NCBI GenBank assembly: GCA_963695135.1
Contig: CAVOGA010000003.1
Span: 62,001-126,000, forward strand
Source of the DNA: Marinihelvus sp963695135
GTDB taxonomy: Bacteria > Pseudomonadota > Gammaproteobacteria > Xanthomonadales > SZUA-36
Length of the DNA: 64,000 nucleotides
Direction of reading: 5' to 3'
This document shows positions 49,508 through 57,918 of this stretch, piece after piece; position 1 is the stretch's first letter; every line of letters starts with the position of its first letter. The notes below the pieces were generated by a model. The model did not search any database and was not told the origin of the DNA. It was given only the letters and a program-made list of their open reading frames with translations. Both the position numbers and the translations under genes were made by a program.

Positions 49508-50638
49508 TCAGCCGACCTGGTCAGGCTGGCGGCCCTGGGAAAGGCGCGCGTTGGCGCGCTCCATCGCCGCGGTAAAGTGCTCCTCGTCAGCACGGTGCAC
49601 CGCTTCCGCCAGTCCGTCCAGGGCCTTGCGGAACTGGTCGATCACCTCGGCGGTTCGGTCATTGCCGTGCTGAATTTCAAAATACAGGTGCGGGTTTTCG
49701 GACACGACCTGCGCGGCGACCTTGAGCTGGGCGTTGAAGGTGCTGCTGGAAATACGCTCCAGCAAGGGAACCTGTTCGCCACTCTCCGCAAGCGCGGAAG
49801 CGAACGCAATATTGACCAGGTGCGACAGACCCAGCACCCAGGCCATTACCTCGTCGTGCTCCTCGAGGCTGAGCGCCACGCAATCGGCCGCCGTATGCGC
49901 AAACAGCGCCCGGGCCTCCGCAACCGCCCCGGGATTGCCCACGTCCACAAACAGGATGTGACGCCCGGACAGGCCGATTTCGTTGGGGCCGAACATCGGG
50001 TGCACAGAACACACCCGGCAACCGCTGGCCTGCATGGCCGCCAGTCCCTCGCGCATCGGGCTTTTCAGGGACCCGATGTCAAACACCAGCGCCTGCGGCT
50101 TGAGCGCCGCAAGCTCCAGCAGAATGTCATTGCTGGGCCGGAGCGGCACGGCCACGACGAGCAGGTCGTAACGGTCAAGGTGTTCGCGCCAGTTATCAAT
50201 CCGCTCAAAGCGGGACCTTTGCGGGGACGGGTCGGAAATGTGCACCGTGTAACCCACCGTGTCCAGGTAGCGCGCCATCCAGTCCCCCATGCGGCCCGCG
50301 CCACCGATCACCAGCGCGTTGAGGCCCTCCCCGTGATGGGAATGCAGCCACTTGTCCTGCTCCTGCTTGCCCAGGGAGTGATGAATCAGGGTCTCGAGAA
50401 TGTCCCGCGCCACGCGCTCGGAAACGCCCAGTTCGCGCGCCCGCGCCATGCCCCGCTCAATGACCTCACGCTCGCGCGCGTAATGCCGCAACGGCGAGCC
50501 CGTGTTCTGCTTCAGGGCACCGATTTCCGCCACCACGGACTGGCGCTCGGCGATGGCATCCACGATCGCCGTGTCAATGTCATCCAGGCGCTGGCGGAGC
50601 GCTTGCAGACGTTCAGATGTCGGGTCGGTTTCGGACAT
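49508..50638 (-). CDS. tyrA: Bifunctional chorismate mutase/prephenate dehydrogenase (T-protein)
   Basis: TyrA makes 4-hydroxyphenylpyruvate for tyrosine. The 376-residue protein has an AroQ-type chorismate mutase (1-90, LRQRLDDIDTAIVDAIAERQ) and a prephenate dehydrogenase. The dehydrogenase's Rossmann motif is VIGGAGRMGDWMA near residue 110, and it has SVHPMFGPNEIGLSG and the helical C-terminal domain. The domain fusion is typical of gammaproteobacteria. Its upstream neighbour is a glycosyltransferase 82 bp away, functionally unrelated. Confidence 0.96.
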   Translation of the reverse strand: MSETDPTSERLQALRQRLDDIDTAIVDAIAERQSVVAEIGALKQNTGSPLRHYAREREVIERGMARARELGVSERVARDILETLIHHSLGKQEQDKWLHSHHGEGLNALVIGGAGRMGDWMARYLDTVGYTVHISDPSPQRSRFERIDNWREHLDRYDLLVVAVPLRPSNDILLELAALKPQALVFDIGSLKSPMREGLAAMQASGCRVCSVHPMFGPNEIGLSGRHILFVDVGNPGAVAEARALFAHTAADCVALSLEEHDEVMAWVLGLSHLVNIAFASALAESGEQVPLLERISSSTFNAQLKVAAQVVSENPHLYFEIQHGNDRTAEVIDQFRKALDGLAEAVHRADEEHFTAAMERANARLSQGRQPDQVG

Positions 50639-50719
50639 GGCGGTGCTTTACATCACTCGGGCGCTGTTGAGACGCAAAGTAAGCGGGCGGCATGCCGAAT
50701 GCAAGCCGGCAAAAGGCTG

Positions 50720-51685
50720 TCAGCTCCAGGGCAGATCGCGGAAGCGGTCGGTCACCGGCGGCAGGGGTGGATTGAGGCGTTCGCCGTCCAGGACCCGCTG
50801 GTAGTAAACCAGGTAATCCCCGGCCATACGCTGGGCATTGAAGCGCGCAGCGGCAACATCGTGGCAATGTCCGCGGTCGAAGGACCGCCAGCCATGCAGT
50901 GCTTCTGCCAGCACGGACTGCTCCGCCGACAGGACCCCCAGGTCCGGCGTGACCAGTTCAGGCAGCGCGCCGTAGGGCGTCGCGAAGACCGGGCAACCGT
51001 AGTACAGGCTCTCAATGACGGCCAGGCCGAAGGGCTCATGCCAGGTGACCGGAAAAACCAGGCCACGGGAAGCCGCAATGACCCGGGCTTTTTCCCGGTC
51101 ACCCACCATGCCCAGGAACCGGACATGCCGGGCAAGGTTGATCTTGATGCCCATCCGGAATTCAACCCGGCTGCCGCCCATGACCACCAACTGCTCCCCG
51201 GCCTGCTTGGTCACCGCGATCGCGCCGCGGAGGTTCTTGACCCGCCAGGCGGCCTTGCCAAGGAAATGACAGTGTTCCTGCGGCGTTTCCAGGGCCGGTT
51301 CCGGGTACTCCGACCAGTCCAGGCCGTTGTGCACAAAACACTCGCTGCCGTGATTGGCCGCGTGGCGGCGGGAAACAAAAACGGACTGCGGGTCTATTTC
51401 CCCCAGCACATTGCCATGCTGGGTGACCAGGTAAGGGACCGGCACCGGCGCGACCTCGCCGTGAAAATGAACCAGGTCCACGGACCCGGGCAGCTGTTGC
51501 GCCAGAGGGCGCTCCCGGTCCCGTTCAATGACCCTGGCAAACGAACTCCGGGTACCCTGACGGGCAACCAGGGTAACCTCGTGACCAGCCCGCGCCAGGG
51601 CGCCCGCCAGGCCCCAGACCACCCGTTCCGTTCCGCCGTATTCCCGCACCGGTAAACGGGCATCAATGCAAAGACAGATCCGCAT
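50720..51685 (-). CDS. Glycosyltransferase family 4-like protein
   Basis: The 321-residue GT-B fold protein has VREYGGTERVVWGLAGALARAGH near the N-terminus and, in the C-terminal domain, FPVTWHEPFGLAVIESLYYGCPVFATPYGALPELV with the EPFG(L)xxIE nucleotide-sugar motif. It is short for the family and has DLVHFHGE and THQGN-like segments. The donor and acceptor are unknown. No other sugar genes flank it. Confidence 0.88.
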   Translation of the reverse strand: MRICLCIDARLPVREYGGTERVVWGLAGALARAGHEVTLVARQGTRSSFARVIERDRERPLAQQLPGSVDLVHFHGEVAPVPVPYLVTQHGNVLGEIDPQSVFVSRRHAANHGSECFVHNGLDWSEYPEPALETPQEHCHFLGKAAWRVKNLRGAIAVTKQAGEQLVVMGGSRVEFRMGIKINLARHVRFLGMVGDREKARVIAASRGLVFPVTWHEPFGLAVIESLYYGCPVFATPYGALPELVTPDLGVLSAEQSVLAEALHGWRSFDRGHCHDVAAARFNAQRMAGDYLVYYQRVLDGERLNPPLPPVTDRFRDLPWS

Positions 51686-51747
51686 GGCGGCGAAGTTTCC
51701 CTGTGACTATGGCTAAAGTCTAACAGCAGGCCGGGACTTGCCCGGAA

Positions 51748-52064
51748 GGGATTATTCGGCCCATCCCCGGGCCTCACCCTTTGGGCTCGCTGCGCTCGTG
51801 AAAAACTGCTCCTGCAGTTTTTTCGAACCCTTCAGGCCAATTCTGTCTCGATGGTGAGAGAGGGATTATTCGGCCCATCCCCGGGCCTCACCCTCTGGGC
51901 TCGCTGCGCTCGTGAAAAACTGCTCCTGCAGTTTTTTCGAACCCTTCATGCCAATTCTGTCTCGATGGCGAGAAAGGGATTATTCGGCCCATCCCTGGGC
52001 CTCACCCTCCGGGCTCGCTGCGCTCGTGAAAAACTGCTCCTGCAGTTTTTTCGAACCCTTCAGG
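51748..52064. repeat. 114-bp tandem repeat, about 2.8 copies
   Basis: Units begin at 51748, 51862 and 51976, each starting GGGATTATTCGGCCCATCC, and are nearly identical. The last is cut about 25 bp short. Each has a perfect 9-bp inverted repeat (AAAAACTGC, loop TCCT, GCAGTTTTT). Two blocks, GAGAGAGGGATT and TTCGAACCCT, also occur in the adjacent tRNA-Ser gene 3' half. The unit length is a multiple of three, so open frames exist on both strands, but I do not annotate a protein. Confidence 0.9.
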
Positions 52065-52108
52065 CGCTTGCGCCGGGGCTCTAATCCGGACTTTCTCTGC
52101 GTCAAACA

Positions 52109-52136
52109 AAAAACCCCGCCGGTGGCGGGGTTTTTT
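52109..52136. terminator. Intrinsic terminator after tRNA-Ser
   Basis: CCCCGCC and GGCGGGG (7-bp stem, GGT loop) are flanked by A and T tracts on both sides. Leftward it ends the tRNA-Ser transcript a few bases after CCA. The symmetric tracts allow rightward use too. Confidence 0.88.
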
Positions 52137-52139
52137 GTT

Positions 52140-52230
52140 TGGCGGAGAGAGAGGGATTCGAACCCTCGATGGGTTTTTAACCCATACTCCCTTAGCAGGG
52201 GAGCGCCTTCAGCCACTCGGCCACCTCTCC
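52140..52230 (-). tRNA. tRNA-Ser(GCT)
   Basis: A 91-nt class II cloverleaf with encoded CCA and a long variable arm (ATGGGTTAAAAACCCAT region). Acceptor GGAGAGG pairs with TCTCTCC. Anticodon stem CTCCC/GGGAG encloses CTGCTAA, giving anticodon GCT for AGC/AGU. It lies downstream of csrA, as serV does in E. coli. Confidence 0.97.
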
Positions 52231-52339
52231 AGAAACTGTTTTGTTCGCTCTACCAACAATTCGCCAATAAAGCGACGCGACCCGAAAATCGGGAGCGCAA
52301 GTCTACCTTCAAGGGCGTTTTAGGTAAAGCCGGTGGCGG

Positions 52340-52537
52340 TCACAGACCGCCCGAACTCGTTTCCGGCTCGTCCCGTTCGGCGAGAATTCGCTTGAAAATT
52401 TCTTCGCGATGCACCTGGACTTCCGGGGGGGCGTCGATACCAATACGAATCTGGTTTCCCTTCACGCCAAGCACGGTGACCGTGACTTTTTCCCCGATTA
52501 CGAGCTTTTCCCCTACTCGTCTAGTGAGTATGAGCAT
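52340..52537 (-). CDS. csrA: Carbon storage regulator CsrA
   Basis: CsrA dimers bind GGA motifs in mRNA leaders and control translation and stability. The 65-residue protein begins MLILTRRVGEKLVIGEKVTV, with IRIGIDAPPEVQVHREEIF, and ends in a short tail. It is 123 bp downstream of alaS. Confidence 0.98.
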   Translation of the reverse strand: MLILTRRVGEKLVIGEKVTVTVLGVKGNQIRIGIDAPPEVQVHREEIFKRILAERDEPETSSGGL

Positions 52538-52660
52538 GAGTACCTTCCTTTGGCCTCAGGCCATTCAGTCCCTTAGCGAGGTCTTCCAACCTGCTTTAAA
52601 ATGCGTCCAAAGGGCCCGCTCAACCTTTTTGCGACACGTTAATGGAGCCGTGGCTCCTCC

Positions 52661-55294
52661 CTATTCTTCTTCTAGCCAGGCCCTGACTGAGGCCAGCGCT
52701 TCGTCGAGCGCTTGTGGTTCGCTGCCACCGGCCTGGGCGAAATCGGGACGTCCCCCGCCGCGCCCGCCGACCTGCTGCGCCACGAAGTTTACCAGATCAC
52801 CGGCTTTTATCCGAGAGGTCAGATCAGAGGTCACTCCGGCAGCCAGTCGAACCTTACCATCGTCCACGCCCCCAAGCACCACGATTCCGCTGCGCAGCTT
52901 GTCCTTCAGGTGGTCAACACTGTCACGCAAGGCCTTCGCATCACTGTTGTCCAGGCGTGCGGCGATAAGGCTGACCCCGCCCGCCTGCACCGCCTGGTCC
53001 AGCAGGCTGTCACTGCCGCTGGCGGCCATGGACGCCTTGAGCGCCTCAAGTTCTTTTTCCATGGCGCGATTTCGATCCATGATTTGCTGCAGGCGCTGCT
53101 CGACCTCATCCGGCCCCACCTTGAGGGCGCTTGCAACGGTTTGCAGGCGCTCTTCCTGGGCCTGGACCGCCGCCACGGCGGTTTCGCCGGCGACCGCAAA
53201 AATGCGTCGAATACCGGCGCCGACGGCGGTTTCATTGACGATCTTGAACTGGCCGATATCACCGACCCGGTGAACATGGGTGCCACCGCACAGTTCCGTG
53301 GAAAGATCCCCGAAACGCAAAACCCTCACCTCGTCCCCGTATTTTTCGCCGAACAGGGCCATGGCGCCGGTCTGCAGCGCATCGTCGAAGGACATGATTT
53401 CCGCGGTCGTATCCGGGTTCTGCCGAATGTCGGCATTCACCCGCCGCTCGATCCGGCGCAACTCCTCGCTGCTGACCTGGCGCGGGTGGGAGAAGTCAAA
53501 CCGCAGGTGGTCCGGGGCAACGAGTGAACCCCGCTGCTCCACGTGATCGCCCAGCAGATCCTGCAGCGCCTTGTGCAACAGGTGGGTCGCTGAATGGTGC
53601 AGGACGATCGACTGGCGGCGGTCGGCGTCAATCGCGGCGTGCACGGCCTGGCCCACTTCCAGCCGGCCCTTGTGCAAGGTTCCGATGTGCCCATGGAACT
53701 TACCCGCGAGCTTTTGCGTGTCGCTCACCACGAAATGAGTGTCATGCCCGTCAATAAGCCCGGTATCACCAACCTGACCGCCGGATTCGGCGTAGAACGG
53801 TGTCTCATCCAGGAGGACAACGCCCTCCTGCCCGGCTTCCAGCGCCTTGACACGCTGACCGTTGACCAGGATGCCGGCCACGGTGCTGTCCCCTTCCTCA
53901 CAGCTATAGCCCGTAAACACGGTCGCCGGAAGCGCCTGCACCGCCTCGGCGGAAATCGTTTCCTGCCGGTTGAACTGGCCGGCTTCCCGCGCACGCTGGC
54001 GCTGCTCGGCCATGGCCGCATCGAAACCCTGCCGGTCCACCGCAAGCCCGTTCTCCCGCGCGATATCCTCGGTCAGGTCCAGCGGAAAACCGTAGGTGTC
54101 ATAGAGCAGAAATGCGGTTTCCCCGTCAATCGCCTCGCCTGCCTGGCTGCGCTCCATCACCTTGCGCAGGATGCCCATGCCCGTGTCCAGGGTCCGGGCA
54201 AAGCGTCGCTCTTCATCCTCCAGCACCTGGGATATGCGGCTGCCATCCTTGACCAGCACCGGGTAGGCATCACCCATGGTCCCGGCCAGGGCTTCCACCA
54301 TGCGGTAAAAGAAGGGTTTGCTCTGCCCCAGCATGTAGCCATGCCGCACGGCGCGCCGGATGATGCGGCGCAGCACATAGCCCCGCCCCTCGTTGGAGGG
54401 CAGCACGCCATCACCCACCAGGAAACTGCAGGCCCTCGCATGATCGGCAATGACGCGCAGGGATTTGCTTTCCAGGCTTTGCGCCCCGGTAAGCTCAGCC
54501 GCGGTCCGGATCAGGGTCTGGAACTGGTCCGTGAGGTAGTTGTCGTGCGTGCCCTGCAGAACCGCCGCAATGCGCTCAAGCCCCATGCCCGTGTCCACGC
54601 AGGGCGCCGGCAATGGCGCCAGTTCGCCGCTGGCGCCGCGGTCGAATTGCATGAAAACCAGGTTCCAGATTTCTACAAAGCGGTCACCGTCCTCGTTTTC
54701 TGTCCCCGGCAGCCCCCCCTCGATATGGTCGCCGTGGTCGTAGAAAATCTCGCTGCATGGACCACAGGGACCCGTGTCACCCATGGCCCAGAAATTATCG
54801 CTGTCAAACTCGGCCCCGCCGGGCTTGTCCCCGATCCGCAGAATGCGTTCTTCACCCAGGCCAATATCGTCCCGCCAGATTGCGAATGCCTCGTCGTCCG
54901 TGTGGTAAACGGTGACCCACAGCCGGTCGGCCGGCAGTCCGAAGACCCCGGTCAGCAATTCCCAGGCATAGCGGATCGCGTCGCGTTTGAAATAGTCCCC
55001 GAAGCTGAAGTTGCCCAGCATTTCGAAGAAGGTGTGATGCCGGGCGGTATAGCCGACCTGGTCGAGGTCGTTGTGTTTGCCGCCGGCGCGGACACATTTC
55101 TGGGAGGACGCCGCTCGCGTATAGGCGCGCTGGTCCGCGCCAAGGAAAACATCCTTGAACTGGTTCATGCCCGCGTTGGTGAACAGCAGGGTCGGGTCAT
55201 CAGCAGGCACCAGGGAACTGGATGGCACCACCTGGTGGCCTTTTTCGGCGAAGAAATCCAGGAAGGCCTGGCGGATTTCGGGCGTCGTTTTCAC
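52661..55294 (-). CDS. alaS: Alanyl-tRNA synthetase
   Basis: AlaS charges and proofreads tRNA-Ala. The 877-residue protein has the class II catalytic domain (MKTTPEIRQAFLDFFAEKGH, then FTNAGMNQFKDVFLG), and the editing domain with HHSATHLLHKAL and the zinc-binding CGGTHVHRVGDIG. The C-Ala domain follows (GGRGGGRPDFAQAGG). The frame is intact over its whole length. Confidence 0.98.
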   Translation of the reverse strand: MKTTPEIRQAFLDFFAEKGHQVVPSSSLVPADDPTLLFTNAGMNQFKDVFLGADQRAYTRAASSQKCVRAGGKHNDLDQVGYTARHHTFFEMLGNFSFGDYFKRDAIRYAWELLTGVFGLPADRLWVTVYHTDDEAFAIWRDDIGLGEERILRIGDKPGGAEFDSDNFWAMGDTGPCGPCSEIFYDHGDHIEGGLPGTENEDGDRFVEIWNLVFMQFDRGASGELAPLPAPCVDTGMGLERIAAVLQGTHDNYLTDQFQTLIRTAAELTGAQSLESKSLRVIADHARACSFLVGDGVLPSNEGRGYVLRRIIRRAVRHGYMLGQSKPFFYRMVEALAGTMGDAYPVLVKDGSRISQVLEDEERRFARTLDTGMGILRKVMERSQAGEAIDGETAFLLYDTYGFPLDLTEDIARENGLAVDRQGFDAAMAEQRQRAREAGQFNRQETISAEAVQALPATVFTGYSCEEGDSTVAGILVNGQRVKALEAGQEGVVLLDETPFYAESGGQVGDTGLIDGHDTHFVVSDTQKLAGKFHGHIGTLHKGRLEVGQAVHAAIDADRRQSIVLHHSATHLLHKALQDLLGDHVEQRGSLVAPDHLRFDFSHPRQVSSEELRRIERRVNADIRQNPDTTAEIMSFDDALQTGAMALFGEKYGDEVRVLRFGDLSTELCGGTHVHRVGDIGQFKIVNETAVGAGIRRIFAVAGETAVAAVQAQEERLQTVASALKVGPDEVEQRLQQIMDRNRAMEKELEALKASMAASGSDSLLDQAVQAGGVSLIAARLDNSDAKALRDSVDHLKDKLRSGIVVLGGVDDGKVRLAAGVTSDLTSRIKAGDLVNFVAQQVGGRGGGRPDFAQAGGSEPQALDEALASVRAWLEEE

Positions 55295-55412
55295 AGCAGA
55301 GTTTCAGCTTCAAAGGGCAATGCACGGAAGGTATAGCCGACAGGCGGTCAAGTCCACCCTAACCGGCAAAAAAGCCCAAAAACCGGGAAATTAAGCCGCT
55401 TTTGAAGACTGG

Positions 55413-55889
55413 TCAGACATCCGCGGACTCGCTGCGCAGCTGGTCGATGGCGCGCATGACCTGGTCATGGGTGAAACCGCGGTTCATGCCGCCGCGATAC
55501 AGACGCGCGCGGGCCTTTTCATCAAGCTCGCCGCGGTGCTTGCGCCGCGCCCAGTCAAGAGCGAGCGTGTACCAGTCTTCTTCAAAGGGCTCAATCACGG
55601 TGCCGATCAGGGCATCGTCGATGCCCTTGCCGCGCAATTCCATACGGATTCGGCTCGCGCCGTATCCGCGACCGACGCGCTGCCGCGCATGGGCCTCGGC
55701 ATAGCGGAGTTCGCTTTGCAGGTTCTGCTCCGCCAGGTCGTCGATCACACGCCCGGCGAGCGCCTCGTCAACACCACGCTGGGTGAGTTTACGCAGCAAT
55801 TCCTGGCGGGCGTGCTCACGGCGCCCCAGGAAACGCATGGCCATGGCCATCACGTCACTCTCGGAGAACTCGGTCGGATCACCTGCCAT
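55413..55889 (-). CDS. recX: RecA inhibitor RecX
   Basis: RecX limits RecA filament growth. The 158-residue helical-repeat protein has RFLGRREHARQELLRKLTQRGV, RVGRGYGASRIRMELRGKGI and the C-terminal GFTHDQVMRAID. It lies 62 bp after recA, the usual arrangement, and is probably co-transcribed with it. Confidence 0.94.
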   Translation of the reverse strand: MAGDPTEFSESDVMAMAMRFLGRREHARQELLRKLTQRGVDEALAGRVIDDLAEQNLQSELRYAEAHARQRVGRGYGASRIRMELRGKGIDDALIGTVIEPFEEDWYTLALDWARRKHRGELDEKARARLYRGGMNRGFTHDQVMRAIDQLRSESADV

Positions 55890-55951
55890 GAAAACAATGC
55901 ACCGTCACTATCGCCGCCCGGGATCAGCGTCCCGGACCAGCCTGGCGCCGC

Positions 55952-56986
<1,035 letters not shown>

Positions 56987-57033
56987 GGTTTCCTCTCCTG
57001 GCTTGATGCGGATGTGTGCTCCGCCTGGGGCAA

Positions 57034-57075
57034 ATTATACATAGCCCGTTGTGACCTTCGACGCGTTCTTCGACG
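57034..57075 (-). promoter_or_regulatory. Candidate recA promoter with CGTCGAAG direct repeat
   Basis: Read leftward, a perfect TATAAT (57034-57039) lies 47 bp upstream of recA. Two copies of CGTCGAAG, 12 bp apart, overlap the -35 region, where no good TTGACA-like hexamer is seen. I find no CTGT-N8-ACAG LexA box. The rest of the 338-bp gap up to pncC shows no gene I can support. Confidence 0.45.
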
Positions 57076-57324
57076 AAGGGACTTATTCCTACATAAGCTG
57101 ACGCCCAACACCCCGGCAACATCCGGATTTCGTCCGCCTGGCCGTGTCACAGCCGGGCCGGAAGCAAATCCGGGGTTCGCCGGTGGTGCTGAAAGTGATA
57201 CGAAGTATCGTCCCCCGGACGTCGCTTGAGGGTGATCATGCCCGCGGGCTTTCTCAAAATGCGATAACGGACCGAAGACGACGTTGCCGGAGCGCAGAAA
57301 CGTCCCCGCCAACCCTCCGGCCGG

Positions 57325-57846
57325 TCAGTCGGACAGCTCGTCCAGCACAACCAGCACACCACGAAGACCGTACAGAACGGTCTGGCGCCGGACCTGGTCC
57401 CGGTCGCCCTTAAACACCTGGCTGTCGGTCTTGATGCGACCGCCACTCACCGACCAGCCAAAGCACACCAGCCCGACAGGCTTGTTGGGCAATCCCCCGC
57501 CGGGCCCGGCAATACCGGTGGCCGCAACAGTGACGCCCGCCGAGCTGCCGCGGCGGGCGCCCAGGGCCATCTGCGAGGCGATCTCTTCACTCACTGCACC
57601 GTGTTGCACCAGGTCGTCCTGGATCACGCCCAGCTGGTGCTCCTTGGCCGGGTAGCTGTAGCAGACATAGCCGCCATAAAACCAGTCTGAGCTGCCGGGC
57701 AGGTCCGTGCAGACCTTGGACATCCAGCCACCGGTGCAGGATTCAGCCGTGCACAGCATCCAGCCCTTGTCACGCAGCGCATCAGCCAGTTCCCTGACCA
57801 CGTCCGCAATTTCACCATCCAGCTCGGCGACCGTTTTGTCCGTCAT
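57325..57846 (-). CDS. pncC: Nicotinamide-nucleotide amidase PncC (CinA C-terminal domain only)
   Basis: PncC deamidates NMN to NaMN in pyridine-nucleotide salvage. The 173-residue protein is the stand-alone CinA C-terminal domain: LCTAESCTGGWMSKVCTDLPGSSDWF, then AVSEEIASQMALGARR and VTVAATGIAGPGGG. It lies upstream of recA on the same strand, as in many gammaproteobacteria. Confidence 0.95.
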   Translation of the reverse strand: MTDKTVAELDGEIADVVRELADALRDKGWMLCTAESCTGGWMSKVCTDLPGSSDWFYGGYVCYSYPAKEHQLGVIQDDLVQHGAVSEEIASQMALGARRGSSAGVTVAATGIAGPGGGLPNKPVGLVCFGWSVSGGRIKTDSQVFKGDRDQVRRQTVLYGLRGVLVVLDELSD

Positions 57847-57918
57847 AAGGCACGATTCCTGTCCGGCCCGGAACGGGGCCGCTTCATCAGTTCAGCGCCG
57901 TACGTTACACTTCCGCCG

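Noticed and set aside
49577..51655. 692-codon open frame on the plus strand
   Set aside because: It runs antisense across two unrelated genes (tyrA and the glycosyltransferase), so it cannot be one real protein.
51748..52064. CRISPR array or insertion sequence
   Set aside because: Units are contiguous at 114 bp with no spacers, no transposase and no terminal inverted repeats.
53594..55336. 580-codon open frame on the plus strand
   Set aside because: It is antisense to the intact alaS and has no domain signature.
57000..57324. Open frames in the recA-pncC gap
   Set aside because: They lack ribosome sites and any recognisable domain, and overlap in several frames.
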